Part shown: one piece after another, positions 1 through 8,580 of the stretch
Layout: each line of letters starts with the position of its first letter
Numbering within the stretch: the first letter of the stretch is position 1
Assembly (NCBI GenBank): GCA_026393975.1
Contig: JAPKZD010000018.1
Span: 96,807-160,806, forward strand
Reading direction: 5' to 3'
DNA: 64,000 nucleotides
DNA from: Candidatus Aminicenantota bacterium
Lineage (GTDB): Bacteria > Acidobacteriota > Aminicenantia > Aminicenantales > Saccharicenantaceae
Translations under genes and position numbers: made by a program
The notes under the pieces: model-generated
Seen by the model: the letters and a program-made list of their open reading frames with translations, nothing else
Databases searched by the model: none
What the model was told of the DNA's origin: nothing

Positions 1-528
1 GGCGTCCTGCGGGTTTCGAACGCGGCCCTTCGCTTCACTCCCAATCTGAGCCCCGAGGAACTCGCCAAGATGGCCCAGGAGATGAAGGACCGGATGATGG
101 CCCAGCGCCAGGCGCAGGGCGGTCAACCGGGCGCGGCCGCCGCACCGGGCGCAGCCACGCCCGGTGCCGGCACCCAGACGGCCGGCCAGGGCGGGCAGGC
201 CAGGCCCACGGGAGCAGGCCAGGGCGGTCAGGCGATGGCCTTCCGGCAGAGCGGGACTCCGGGCGGCGCCGAAGGCCAGGCCGGCCGGACGCGCGTGCAG
301 GCGCCGCGCGTGTGGCTCCTGGACAAAGCTGGGAAGCTGAGCATGGTCTTCCTCCGGACGGGTGTTTCGGATACGAGTTACTCGGAAATCCTCCGGGGTG
401 AGCTCAAGGAAGGCGACGTCGTCATCACGGGGATGGAAACGCCGGCCACACGGGCCGCTGCCGCAAACCAGCCCCAGATGAACCAGATGATGTTCCTGGG
501 CGGGCCTCCGGGAGGAGGCCGCCGCTGA
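1..528 (+). CDS. Periplasmic adaptor (MacA/HlyD family), C-terminal part
   Basis: This is the 3' end of a membrane-fusion adaptor that would bridge the following MacB-like ABC exporter and the TolC-like channel across the periplasm. The frame is open from base 1, and the first codons read VLRVSNAALRFTP, a hallmark of the beta-barrel region of MacA-type adaptors, so the real start lies upstream of the window. A low-complexity Gly/Gln/Ala/Pro stretch (about 155-300) interrupts the conserved region. The C-terminal membrane-proximal domain follows (VWLLDKAGKLSMVFLRTG, then ELKEGDVVITGMET). The long Gly/Gln-rich insert is unusual for the family and probably forms a flexible loop. The next gene starts about 25 nt downstream, so they are likely co-transcribed. 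The substrate cannot be told. Confidence 0.85.
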   Translation, partial: GVLRVSNAALRFTPNLSPEELAKMAQEMKDRMMAQRQAQGGQPGAAAAPGAATPGAGTQTAGQGGQARPTGAGQGGQAMAFRQSGTPGGAEGQAGRTRVQAPRVWLLDKAGKLSMVFLRTGVSDTSYSEILRGELKEGDVVITGMETPATRAAAANQPQMNQMMFLGGPPGGGRR

Positions 529-552
529 GCGGCCTCTCTGGGAGTGAATGAA

Positions 553-1242
<690 letters not shown>

Positions 1243-1276
1243 CCCGAGAGTAAAGGCCCGCCAAGGAGAATTCATC

Positions 1277-2521
1277 ATGATAAAACGAGCCCTCATGCAC
1301 GGCGTCAGAACGTGCCGGGTGGCCTTCCGGGCCCTGGCCCGCAACAAGATGAGGTCCTTCCTCACGGCCTTGGGGATCATCATCGGCGTCGGCGCCGTGA
1401 TCGCCATGGTCAGCATCGGCGAGGGGGCCAAGCGCGGCATCGAAAGCCGGTTCGCCGCCATGGGAACGAATCTTCTCTTCGTCTCGCCCGGCAGCCAGAA
1501 CCAGAGGGGCGTCAATTCCGGCTGGGGCAGTAGGACGACGCTCAAGGAGGCTGACGCTATCGCCATTGGGCAGGAATGCCCGGCCGTCATGTACATTTCG
1601 CCCTCCGTCAGCGCCCGGGCCCAGACCGTCTACGGCAACAAGAACTGGAACACCTCGATCTCAGGCACTGGGGCCCGCTACCCGGAGGTCCGCAACTGGG
1701 ACGTCGAGCTCGGCGCCTATTTCGACGATACCATGGTCAAGTCCGCGGCCAAGGTCTGCGTCCTCGGGGCCGACGTCAAGACGAACCTGTTCGAGGACGA
1801 GGACCCGATCGGCAAGGTCATCCGCGTCAAGAAGATCCCTTTTAAGGTCCTGGGCGTCCTGAAGAAGCGGGGCGAGTCGGGCGGGTTCGGCAGCCGCGAC
1901 GACATGATCGCGATCCCCTACACGACGGCCATGCGCCGCCTGCAGGGCATCGACTACATCCAGTCCTGCGATGTCCGGGCGGTTTCGGCGGACCAAATGC
2001 CGCAGGCCCAGGCCCAGATCGAGGAACTCCTCCGGGTCCGGCACAGGATCGCCCCGGGCGCGGAGGATGATTTCACCGTCCGCAACATGTCCGAGATCGC
2101 CGAGACGGCCGCCCAAGCGACCCAGATGATGACCGTGCTGCTCGGCAGCATCGCCTCGATCTCGCTCCTCGTCGGCGGCATCGGGATCATGAACATCATG
2201 CTGGTCTCGGTGACGGAGAGGATCCGCGAGATCGGCCTGCGCATGGCCGTCGGTGCCCGCGAACGGGACATCCTGCTCCAGTTCCTGACCGAGGCGATCG
2301 TCCTCAGCCTAATGGGCGGGCTCATCGGCATCGGCTTCGGCATAGGGGCGTCCAAGCTCATCAAGAATATCAAGATGTTCTCATCTTTCAACACCGTCGT
2401 CTCCATCCAGTCGGTCCTGATGGCCTTCTTCTTCGCCGCCACGATCGGCATATTTTTCGGGTTCTACCCGGCCCGCAAGGCCTCCCGGCTCGACCCGATC
2501 GAAGCCCTGAGGTATGAATAA
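1277..2521 (+). CDS. MacB-like ABC transporter permease (FtsX/MacB_PCD)
   Basis: Inner-membrane mechanotransmission-type permease of 414 residues. A first transmembrane helix at about residues 27-48 (FLTALGIIIGVGAVIAMVSI) is followed by a large periplasmic MacB_PCD domain (about 50-270) and an FtsX domain with three helices (about 285-405), including GGIGIMNIMLVSVTERIREI and the family ending PARKASRLDPIEALRYE. AAGGAG at 1263-1268 precedes the ATG. It lies 34 nt after the ATPase and 50 nt before the TolC-like gene, giving a complete adaptor-ATPase-permease-outer-membrane tripartite operon. Such systems move substrates from the periplasm or outer leaflet to the outside. Family assignment is firm; specificity is not visible. 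Confidence 0.93.
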   Translation: MIKRALMHGVRTCRVAFRALARNKMRSFLTALGIIIGVGAVIAMVSIGEGAKRGIESRFAAMGTNLLFVSPGSQNQRGVNSGWGSRTTLKEADAIAIGQECPAVMYISPSVSARAQTVYGNKNWNTSISGTGARYPEVRNWDVELGAYFDDTMVKSAAKVCVLGADVKTNLFEDEDPIGKVIRVKKIPFKVLGVLKKRGESGGFGSRDDMIAIPYTTAMRRLQGIDYIQSCDVRAVSADQMPQAQAQIEELLRVRHRIAPGAEDDFTVRNMSEIAETAAQATQMMTVLLGSIASISLLVGGIGIMNIMLVSVTERIREIGLRMAVGARERDILLQFLTEAIVLSLMGGLIGIGFGIGASKLIKNIKMFSSFNTVVSIQSVLMAFFFAATIGIFFGFYPARKASRLDPIEALRYE

Positions 2522-2571
2522 ACCCCGACGGCCTCAGCTAAGGCCGGCGGTCCAAGACAAGGAGACTGATC

Positions 2572-4146
2572 ATGAGAAATAAAGCTTATCTGCCCCTGTT
2601 GATTATCGCTCTCGCCCTGGCCGCCCCCGGCTTCGGCCAGGACGCCCAGGGCACGCTGTCGATGTCCCTTGACGAATGCATCGTCAGAGCCCTGAAAGAA
2701 AACCTGGGCGTCGCCATCCAGGTCCTCGGACCCGAGATCGCGAGCGAGGGCGTCAACCAGGCCCGGGAAAAATTCATCCCGACCTTGAGCTTGAGCGCCC
2801 GGAGCTCGAACACGCAAAACGCGTCCTACTCCTACCTCGACGCGTCCGGAAGCCTGACCGACAAGACCCAGAACTTCAACTTTCTTAGCGCCAGCCAGAA
2901 CCTGCCGACGGGGGGGACGTTCGGCCTCAACTTCACCGGGTACCGGACAGCGACCAACCGGACCGGACAGACGATCAACCCCCGCTACGGGACGACGCTG
3001 ACATTCAACTTCTCCCAGCCCCTGCTCAGGAACTTCGGCCTCAAGATGGGCCGCCGAGAGATCCTGGTGGCCAGGAACAGCTTGGGCGTCTCCGAAGAAA
3101 ACCTCAAGAACACGTTGATGACCACCGTCTACAACGTCGAGAGCGCCTACTGGAACCTGGTTTACAGCATCGAGAACCTCGACGTCCGCCGCCAGTCTCT
3201 CCAGCTGGCCAAGGACCTCCTCGAGAAGAACCAGCGCTCGGTCGAGGTCGGCACGCTGGCCCCCATGGAGGTCCTCAGCGCCAGGGCCGAAGTAGCCACC
3301 CGCGAGGCCGACCTCATCCAGGCCGAGACCCAGATCAAAAGCAACGAGGACCAGCTGAAGCTCCTGCTCAACATCGTCGGGGACGAGGACAAGCAGGTCA
3401 CGGCCCTTGTGCCCAAGGACAAGCCGACCTACGTCGCCAGAGAGGTCAACTTGGAGGAGGCCCTGGCCGCGGCCATCGAGAACCGCACGGACCTGAAGAT
3501 CGCCCGGATCGGGATCGAGTCCGATCAGCTCAACCTCAGCTACGCCAAGAACCAGACCCTGCCCGACCTCAGCCTCTCGGCGTCCTTCTACAGCCCGGGC
3601 ATCGATGGGACCCGTCTCATCTATTCGGACAACGACCCGATCTATGGCACGCTCATCGGTACCATCCCGGGGGGAATCAGCGGCGCCCTGAGGCAGACGG
3701 GCGCCTTCAAGTATCCGAACTGGAACCTGGGGCTGACGCTGAGCCTTCCCTTGGCCAACTTCTTCTCGAGGGCCGGCTTGGCCCAGGCCAAACTGAATAT
3801 GCGGCAGTCCATGCTCGACCTCGAGAATCAGAAGGACCAGGTCTATGTCGAGATCAAGAACGCCGTCCGTTCGGTGGAGGCGAACTACAAGAGGATCCTC
3901 GCCTACACCACGGCCCGCGAGCTGGCTGAACAGAAGCTCGCGGCCGAGGAGGAGAAGCGGCGGGTCGGGATGAGCACCAATTACTTGGTTCTCCAGATGC
4001 AGCGGGACCTGGCCACCGCCCGGATCTCCGAGCTCAACGCCATCGTGTCCTATAACATCTCTATCGCCGCGCTGGAGAAGTCGATGGGCACGAACCTGAA
4101 GTCGAAGAACATCAAGTTCTCGGACATCTCCCCCGGCCTGGATTGA
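2572..4146 (+). CDS. TolC-like outer membrane efflux protein
   Basis: Outer-membrane channel of the tripartite pump encoded upstream. The 524-residue product begins with a Sec signal peptide (MRNKAYLPLLIIALALAAPG, cleavage probably near GFGQ). Two outer membrane efflux protein repeats follow, each an alpha-helical barrel region joined to beta strands; the helical parts are rich in charged heptads (for example LAKDLLEKNQRSVEVGTL and EQKLAAEEEKRRVGMSTN). Length and organisation match TolC/NodT-like proteins. GGAGA precedes the ATG. Its position after the adaptor, ATPase and permease supports co-function. A GC-rich hairpin just after the stop may end the operon. Confidence 0.92.
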   Translation: MRNKAYLPLLIIALALAAPGFGQDAQGTLSMSLDECIVRALKENLGVAIQVLGPEIASEGVNQAREKFIPTLSLSARSSNTQNASYSYLDASGSLTDKTQNFNFLSASQNLPTGGTFGLNFTGYRTATNRTGQTINPRYGTTLTFNFSQPLLRNFGLKMGRREILVARNSLGVSEENLKNTLMTTVYNVESAYWNLVYSIENLDVRRQSLQLAKDLLEKNQRSVEVGTLAPMEVLSARAEVATREADLIQAETQIKSNEDQLKLLLNIVGDEDKQVTALVPKDKPTYVAREVNLEEALAAAIENRTDLKIARIGIESDQLNLSYAKNQTLPDLSLSASFYSPGIDGTRLIYSDNDPIYGTLIGTIPGGISGALRQTGAFKYPNWNLGLTLSLPLANFFSRAGLAQAKLNMRQSMLDLENQKDQVYVEIKNAVRSVEANYKRILAYTTARELAEQKLAAEEEKRRVGMSTNYLVLQMQRDLATARISELNAIVSYNISIAALEKSMGTNLKSKNIKFSDISPGLD

Positions 4147-4149
4147 GCC

Positions 4150-4184
4150 GGCCGGCCTTTCCCGGCCCGCGGGCCTTCTCGTTT
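4150..4184 (+). terminator. Possible terminator after the efflux operon
   Basis: GGCCGG (4150-4155) can pair with CCGGCC (4162-4167), and the next bases form the palindrome ggcccgcgggcc (4164-4175), followed by a weak pyrimidine run ending GTTT. There is no long T tract, so intrinsic termination is only a possibility. Confidence 0.3.
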
Positions 4185-4208
4185 CCTGTTGGCTTTCAGC
4201 GGTTTATG

Positions 4209-4237
4209 TTGCACTGGCCGGGATCCCGTGCTATAAT
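4209..4237 (+). promoter_or_regulatory. Sigma-70-type promoter for hfq-like/pdxA
   Basis: TTGCAC (4209-4214), a 17-nt spacer and a perfect TATAAT (4232-4237). Transcription would start near 4244, giving a leader of about 47 nt before ATG 4291. This is one of the best consensus promoters in the window. Confidence 0.75.
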
Positions 4238-4290
4238 CCTAATTAAAGGATATTCTCTCCTAATCCAACCCTTCGTTGGGAGAAGCTTCT

Positions 4291-4635
4291 ATGAACAGAA
4301 AGCTGATCCGGCCCAATCTTACCGAGATCAAGGAACGCATGAGCCAGGACAAGGAACGGGAAAAGGAAGCGGTCCACAAGAGAATGCACCCGCCGACCGA
4401 CACCTTCGCTGAGAGCTACTACTACCTCAAGCAGATGAACAAGAAAACCCCCATGGCCGTCGTCTACACGGACGGCGAGATCGTCGAGGGGTACGTCGAG
4501 TGGTACGACCGCAACTGCATCAAGCTCAACCGCGACAACGCCCCGAACCTCCTCATCTACAAATCGAGCATCCGCTGTATCTACAAAGTGGGCGAGGCCT
4601 CCGAGGCCGAGGGAAAAGAGCCCGGCAAGAAATGA
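4291..4635 (+). CDS. Hfq-like Sm-fold RNA-binding protein, divergent
   Basis: A 114-residue protein with a charged N-terminal extension (about 40 residues, rich in Lys/Glu), an Sm-like core and a short acidic/basic tail. The core reads YLKQMNKKTPMAVVYTDG, then EGYVEWYDRNCIKLNRD, then LLIYKSSIRCIYKV. This parallels Hfq: the NKKTP opening, the Sm1 strand pattern, and an Sm2 motif where Hfq has YKHAI. The canonical His of YKH is replaced by Ser, so uridine contacts on the proximal face should differ. ATG 4291 is chosen because GGGAG (4278-4282) lies 8 nt upstream; the in-frame TTG at 4276 lies before that site. The stop overlaps the pdxA start (ATGA). It probably acts in post-transcriptional regulation, but chaperone activity is inferred. 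Confidence 0.72.
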   Translation: MNRKLIRPNLTEIKERMSQDKEREKEAVHKRMHPPTDTFAESYYYLKQMNKKTPMAVVYTDGEIVEGYVEWYDRNCIKLNRDNAPNLLIYKSSIRCIYKVGEASEAEGKEPGKK

Positions 4636-5639
4636 CCGTTCCCAGGATCGGGGTGACCCCCGGCGACCCGGGCGGCATCGGTCCCGAGATCGTCGTCAAA
4701 ACGTTGTCGCGCCCGTGCGTCCTGCCGCCGGCCGCTTATGTCCTTTTCGCCGACTCCCGGATCGTAGCGGCCGAGGAAAAGCGGCTCGGTCTCCGACTTG
4801 CCGCCCGGGAGTGGCGTCCCGAAGGCCCCCGCGAAGCGGGTGTGTTCCTAGCCCACATCCCCGGTCGGGCCGCAGCTCCGGACCGACCTGGGACGCGGTC
4901 CGGAGCTGTGGCCCCGAGCCGGGTTTCGGCGGAAAACGGGGAGTCGTCCTTCCGGTTTTTCGAGGCGGCCGTGGCCGAGGCCCGCGGCGGCCGGCTCGAG
5001 GCCGTGGTGACCGCCCCGATATCGAAGGCCGCCTGGGGCATGGCCGGGTTTCCCTGGCGAGGACACACGGATTACCTGGCCCAATTCTACCCGGGGGCGA
5101 TCATGTCCTTCTGGTCGGAACGGCTCAAGGTCGCCCTGTTCAGCCATCACCAGCCCCTTCGCGAAGCCGTCGCCGCCGTCCGGAAAGACGCCTTAGTCGA
5201 TTTCCTAAAGTCCCTCCACCGGGCCCTCGGGAAGCTCCCCGGCGGACCGTACGAGCTTCTCGTGGCTGGCTTGAACCCCCATGCCGGCGAGGAGGGGTGT
5301 CTCGGCCTCGAGGAGGAGGACGAGATCAGGCCGGCGGTCGATGCGGCCAGGGCCGAAGGCGTGCCCGCGAGCGGGCCCTTCCCCCCGGACACCGTCTTTC
5401 TTCGGGCCCTGGGGAAGAAGGAGGCCGTCGTCGTCGCCCTCTACCATGATCAGGGGCTCATTGCCTTCAAGCTCGATGCGTTTGCCACGGGTGTCAACGC
5501 GACGCTCGGCCTGCCCTTCGTTCGGACTTCCCCCGACCATGGAACGGCCTTCGACATCGCCGGCAAGGGTGTGGCCGATTCCCGCAGCATGGAGGAAGCG
5601 ATCCGGCTCGCCGCGGTCTTCAGCGCGAACGGTTCTTGA
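4632..5639 (+). CDS. pdxA: 4-hydroxythreonine-4-phosphate dehydrogenase
   Basis: Enzyme of DXP-dependent pyridoxal-5-phosphate synthesis: NAD-dependent oxidation of 4-phosphohydroxy-L-threonine, whose product condenses via PdxJ. The 335-residue length is typical. Motifs are TPGDPGGIGPE at the N terminus, GHTDYLAQ (metal-binding His), NPHAGEEGCLGLEEEDEI, LYHDQGLIAFK (second metal His) and LPFVRTSPDHGTAFDIAG near the end. The ATG at 4632 overlaps the hfq-like stop, so translation is probably coupled. The 3' end overlaps the convergent smpB by 20 nt. No other PLP-synthesis gene is adjacent. Several PLP enzymes occur in the window, but no link is implied. Confidence 0.93.
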   Translation: MTVPRIGVTPGDPGGIGPEIVVKTLSRPCVLPPAAYVLFADSRIVAAEEKRLGLRLAAREWRPEGPREAGVFLAHIPGRAAAPDRPGTRSGAVAPSRVSAENGESSFRFFEAAVAEARGGRLEAVVTAPISKAAWGMAGFPWRGHTDYLAQFYPGAIMSFWSERLKVALFSHHQPLREAVAAVRKDALVDFLKSLHRALGKLPGGPYELLVAGLNPHAGEEGCLGLEEEDEIRPAVDAARAEGVPASGPFPPDTVFLRALGKKEAVVVALYHDQGLIAFKLDAFATGVNATLGLPFVRTSPDHGTAFDIAGKGVADSRSMEEAIRLAAVFSANGS

Positions 5640-6072
5640 GCGCGGCCCGGATCTCCCGGTCCGCGTCCCTCTTCTTGATGGTCTCGCGCTTTTCGTGTTC
5701 CCTTTTCCCCCGGACCAAGGCCAGTTCGAGCTTGATCTTTCCTTTATTGTTGATCAGGACCTTGGTCGGGACCATGGTCAGGCCCCTTTCCTGGGTCTTC
5801 CCGGCCAGGCGCTTGATCTCCCGGCGGTGGAGCAGGAGCTTGCGCTGCCTGAGGGGGTCGTGGTTGAAAATATTCGCGGCCTCGTAGGGGCTGATGTGGC
5901 ACTTGACGAGAAAAACCTCGCCGTTCCTGACCTCGGCGTAGCTCTCCTTGAGACTGACATGGCCGGCGCGGACGGACTTCACCTCGCTCCCGACGAGAGC
6001 CAGGCCCGCTTCGAAGGTCTCAAGGATGAGATAGTCGTGGGAGACGGTCTTGTTGACGGCGACGCTCTTCAT
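5620..6072 (-). CDS. smpB: SsrA-binding protein SmpB
   Basis: Small RNA-binding protein that delivers tmRNA to stalled ribosomes for trans-translation. The 150-residue length is typical. Signature segments are VSHDYLILETFEAGLALVGS, EVKSVRAGHVSLKESYAEV, FLVKCHISPYEAAN and HDPLRQRKLLLHRREI, with a basic C-terminal tail (KKRDADREIRAALKNRSR) that folds in the decoding centre. The ATG at 6072 overlaps the stop of the upstream CBS-domain gene (ATGA), so start and coupling are well defined. It is the last gene of the carD-CorC/HlyC-smpB operon and runs 20 nt into the convergent pdxA. No ssrA gene was seen in the window. Confidence 0.96.
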   Translation of the reverse strand: MKSVAVNKTVSHDYLILETFEAGLALVGSEVKSVRAGHVSLKESYAEVRNGEVFLVKCHISPYEAANIFNHDPLRQRKLLLHRREIKRLAGKTQERGLTMVPTKVLINNKGKIKLELALVRGKREHEKRETIKKRDADREIRAALKNRSR

Positions 6073-7337
6073 GGCTGAGGCGGGAGGGCCGCGCCCGACG
6101 GGGCGACCTCGACCAGGCTGATGTGGCGCTTGTTCATCTTTTCGACGGTCAGCCGGTGGCCGCCGAATTCGAACGAATCCTTTTCGCGCGGCAGGCGGCC
6201 GAACTCTGACAGGAAGAAGCCGGCGAGCGTCGTGTAGCCCCCTTTCTCCGGGATGCCCAGGGCGACGAGCGCGTTGACATTCTTGACCGGAGCGGCCCCC
6301 GTGATGAGATAACGCCCGCCGTCGCGTCGAGAAAACCACTCCTCGGTCTGTCCATCGTGTTCGTCCTGGATCTCGCCGACGATCTCCTCGATGATGTCCT
6401 CGAGGGTCACCAGACCGTCGACGTTGCCGAATTCGTCGACGACGAGGGCCATGTGGACGGCTTTCTCCTGCATCTGGAGGAGGACTTTTTCGAGGGAGGC
6501 GAGTTCCGGGACAAAGAACGGCTTGCGCAGGACGTCCTTGATTATAATATCTTTATTATCAATAAGATAACCAATCATGTCCTTGCTGTGGAGGATGCCC
6601 TCGATGTTGTCGAGCCGGCCCCTGTAGACCGGGTAGCGAGAATAGCCGGCCGAGCGGACTGTGTCCAGGACTTGGGCGAGCGTGGACTCGACTTCGATGG
6701 CCTTGACCTCGGGCCGGGGGACCATGACTTCCTTCACGGGGCGGGAGCCCATGTCGAGGGCGCCGGCGACGATCTTTCGGCGGAGCGCGGACAGGCCGCG
6801 CGCGCCGGCGTGGAGGGCGATCTTGAGCTCCTCTTCGTTGAGAGGCCGGAAAGAGCCGGCCGGCTTGGGCCTTGACGAGGGCATGATCAGCCCGGTCATG
6901 ATCGAGAAGAGCTTGACGAGAGGGGCGAAGAGGATCATGACTCCCCTGATCGGGTAGCTGACGAGGGTCACTGTCCGAAGGGAGTTGTGGGCGGCGAAGG
7001 TCTTGGGGTTGACCTCCCCGAAAATGAGGAGGAAGATGGTCGTGGCGATCGTCGCGTAAAGGATGGCCCGGTTGCGGTCCGGCAGGATGCCGACGAAAAG
7101 GGACGTCGCGATGGAGGCCGCGGCCGCGTTGACCAGGGTGTTCCCGATCAGGATCGTGGCTAGGAGATCGTTCGTACGGCCGAGGATCTTCCGGGCCAGG
7201 CCGGCCCGCTTCGAGCCTTTCTTCTCGTGATATTCGAGGGAGAAAGGGTTGACCGCGATGAAGGCCGTTTCCGACGAAGAAAAAAAGGCGCTGAGCAGGA
7301 GGCACAAGAGGAACAGCAGGATCCCGGCGAGGAGCAT
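6069..7337 (-). CDS. CNNM/HlyC-CorC family membrane protein with CBS domains
   Basis: A 422-residue protein with the DUF21/CNNM - CBS pair - CorC_HlyC layout. The N-terminal membrane domain (residues 1 to about 190) starts LLAGILLFLLCLLLSAFFSS and holds the family motif SSSETAF. Two CBS domains follow (about 200-320; VMVPRPEVKAIEVESTL, then VDEFGNVDGLVTLEDIIEEI). A C-terminal CorC_HlyC domain (about 335-420) ends in the YTTLAGFFLSEFGRLP region. Members are linked to Mg/Co handling or efflux, and the old hemolysin label is not functional evidence. It sits between carD (10 nt upstream) and smpB (4-nt overlap). Neither CBS domain appears truncated. Confidence 0.9.
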   Translation of the reverse strand: MLLAGILLFLLCLLLSAFFSSSETAFIAVNPFSLEYHEKKGSKRAGLARKILGRTNDLLATILIGNTLVNAAAASIATSLFVGILPDRNRAILYATIATTIFLLIFGEVNPKTFAAHNSLRTVTLVSYPIRGVMILFAPLVKLFSIMTGLIMPSSRPKPAGSFRPLNEEELKIALHAGARGLSALRRKIVAGALDMGSRPVKEVMVPRPEVKAIEVESTLAQVLDTVRSAGYSRYPVYRGRLDNIEGILHSKDMIGYLIDNKDIIIKDVLRKPFFVPELASLEKVLLQMQEKAVHMALVVDEFGNVDGLVTLEDIIEEIVGEIQDEHDGQTEEWFSRRDGGRYLITGAAPVKNVNALVALGIPEKGGYTTLAGFFLSEFGRLPREKDSFEFGGHRLTVEKMNKRHISLVEVAPSGAALPPQP

Positions 7338-7347
7338 GGGCCTCCGT

Positions 7348-7866
7348 TCAGGCGGCGATACGGGACTTGGCGGTCTTGAAGCAGCGGGACAGGGTACCGA
7401 GGAGCTTCTCTTCCACCTTGGACGATGGCGAGGCGACCGCTTCGGAGATCTCGGAAACCATGAGCTCCGTGGCCTTCTCCATCATCTTTTTCTCGCGGAA
7501 AGAGAGCGGCTTGTGGAGACTGAGGTAGTAGAGGCTCTTCAGGACGGTGGCCATGTCGGAAAGCGTCCCCGACTTCATCAGGTTGAGGTGCTCCTTGTAG
7601 CGCCCCTTCCAGTCCGTGGTGACATCCACGTCCCCGTTCCCCATGAAGTGGTAGATCTTCTTGATGGACCCCTCGGTCACCGGCCGGCGGATCCCGATCT
7701 CCAGGGCGGTCGTGCTCGGGACCGTGACCAAGGTGTTGTTGCAGATGATCCTCAGGTGGAAGACCGTGAACCGTTCCCCGTCGTAGGAATCCTCGCCGAT
7801 GGCTTCGACGATGCCAAGGCCTTGATTGGGATAAATGACTTTATCGCCAATTTTAAGTGATTTCAT
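7348..7866 (-). CDS. carD: CarD-family RNA polymerase-binding regulator
   Basis: A 172-residue regulator that in characterised bacteria binds the RNA polymerase beta subunit and stabilises open complexes. The N-terminal CarD/TRCF-RID Tudor-like domain is clear (MKSLKIGDKVIYPNQGLGIV, then FTVFHLRIICNNTLVTVP). The C-terminal helical DNA-binding part follows (KGRYKEHLNLMKSGTL, then SLHKPLSFREKKMMEKA). The start follows a near-consensus promoter whose -10 lies only 8 nt before the ATG, so the mRNA is predicted to be leaderless; no Shine-Dalgarno sequence is present. It heads the operon with the CorC/HlyC protein and smpB. The assignment is secure. Confidence 0.93.
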   Translation of the reverse strand: MKSLKIGDKVIYPNQGLGIVEAIGEDSYDGERFTVFHLRIICNNTLVTVPSTTALEIGIRRPVTEGSIKKIYHFMGNGDVDVTTDWKGRYKEHLNLMKSGTLSDMATVLKSLYYLSLHKPLSFREKKMMEKATELMVSEISEAVASPSSKVEEKLLGTLSRCFKTAKSRIAA

Positions 7867-7874
7867 GCCCCCGT

Positions 7875-7903
7875 ATTATACCGGAACAGGGGAAAAGAGT
7901 CAA
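7875..7903 (-). promoter_or_regulatory. carD operon promoter, predicted leaderless
   Basis: On the minus strand: TTGACT (7903-7898), a 17-nt spacer, TATAAT (7880-7875), then 8 nt to the carD ATG. Transcription would start 1-3 nt before the ATG. Confidence 0.8.
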
Positions 7904-7926
7904 CGCGCTTCTCCTGGGGAGCGGCC

Positions 7927-8039
7927 TTGACCCGTTCGCTGACGCTAAGCCCCTCCTTTCAAGGCGGGGATGAGAAGCGAGGCTCAGGGTTAACCCCGAA
8001 CAAGCCCCGGCATTTATGCCGGGGAGTCCAGGGGTTGAC
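7927..8039 (+). repeat. Family A intergenic repeat, copy 1
   Basis: A 113-nt unit that matches 45701-45813 at 104 of 113 positions by hand count, without gaps. It holds two hairpins: CCCCTCCTT/AAGGCGGGG (7950-7969, one mismatch) and CCCCGGCA/TGCCGGGG (8005-8024, perfect). A degenerate GGGGAG...TTGAC at 7916-7931 repeats the unit's right end on its left side. It lies in a divergent gap between carD and rpmH, and its last bases form the rpmH -35 box. No transposase or terminal target duplication is visible. Confidence 0.8.
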
Positions 8040-8063
8040 AGGCTGGCGGCCTTCGGGTAACAT
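8035..8063 (+). promoter_or_regulatory. rpmH operon promoter
   Basis: Consensus TTGACA (8035-8040), a 17-nt spacer and TAACAT (8058-8063), with a leader of about 20 nt to ATG 8090. The -35 box is the right edge of the family A repeat. Confidence 0.65.
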
Positions 8064-8089
8064 ACACCCTTCAAAGGTGTTGGACAAGC

Positions 8090-8227
8090 ATGAAGAGAAC
8101 GTTTCAACCGAACAACAGAAGACGCAAGAAAACGCACGGTTTCCGAGTCCGCATGAAGACCAAAGGCGGCCAGGAAGTCATCAAGAGCAGAAGGCGCAAG
8201 GGTCGAAAGCGCGTTTCTGTCGGATGA
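8090..8227 (+). CDS. rpmH: Ribosomal protein bL34
   Basis: A 45-residue, highly basic protein of the large ribosomal subunit. It starts [20 protein letters not shown] and continues with the family pattern RMKTKGG and [11 protein letters not shown]. Length, sequence and position immediately before rnpA are diagnostic. The rnpA ATG overlaps the rpmH stop codon (ATGA). This is the first gene of the conserved origin-proximal block. Usually dnaA lies divergently upstream; here carD takes that place. Confidence 0.97.
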   Translation: MKRTFQPNNRRRKKTHGFRVRMKTKGGQEVIKSRRRKGRKRVSVG

Positions 8228-8580
8228 ATGAGCGCCTGACGCCTCTCGAGAGAATCCGCAGGAAAAGCGATTTCGCGAGCCTCTATCGAGACGGCGGCCG
8301 CTTTCGGGGACGATATTTTCACCTGGTCTTCCGCAGGAATGAGTTCGGCCATTCCCGGCTGGCGGTCGTCGCCAGCCGGAAAGTCGGCTCCGCGGTCGTC
8401 AGGAACAGGGTCAAAAGGCGCCTCCGGGAGCTTTTTCGCCGGCACAAGGAACTCCTGAGAGAGCCGACGGACCTTATTGTCATAGCCCGGCCGGAATCGG
8501 GAGACGCCCCTTGGGCCGAGTTCCGGGAAGCTTATTTCTCGGCGTTGACAACGATTTATCGAAAACGGATATCATCGTGA
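8224..8580 (+). CDS. rnpA: Ribonuclease P protein component
   Basis: Protein subunit of RNase P, which matures tRNA 5' ends with the catalytic RNA (not in this window). The 118-residue product has the expected [19 protein letters not shown] opening, a central [19 protein letters not shown] and the RNR signature [23 protein letters not shown] 8224 overlaps the rpmH stop; an upstream in-frame extension of about 100 codons runs through rpmH and the repeat and is not credible as protein. The stop overlaps the GTG start of yidD (GTGA), so rpmH, rnpA and yidD are translationally chained. Confidence 0.96.
   Translation: MNERLTPLERIRRKSDFASLYRDGGRFRGRYFHLVFRRNEFGHSRLAVVASRKVGSAVVRNRVKRRLRELFRRHKELLREPTDLIVIARPESGDAPWAEFREAYFSALTTIYRKRISS

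Noticed and set aside
7867..8089. Replication origin with DnaA boxes upstream of rpmH
   Set aside because: No clear TTATCCACA-type boxes were seen and dnaA is absent; the gap is explained by two promoters and a repeat.
7927..8223. N-terminal extension of rnpA through the family A repeat and rpmH
   Set aside because: The frame is open, but RnpA homologues start at 8224, where ATG overlaps the rpmH stop; the extension covers a repeat and a ribosomal-protein gene in another frame.
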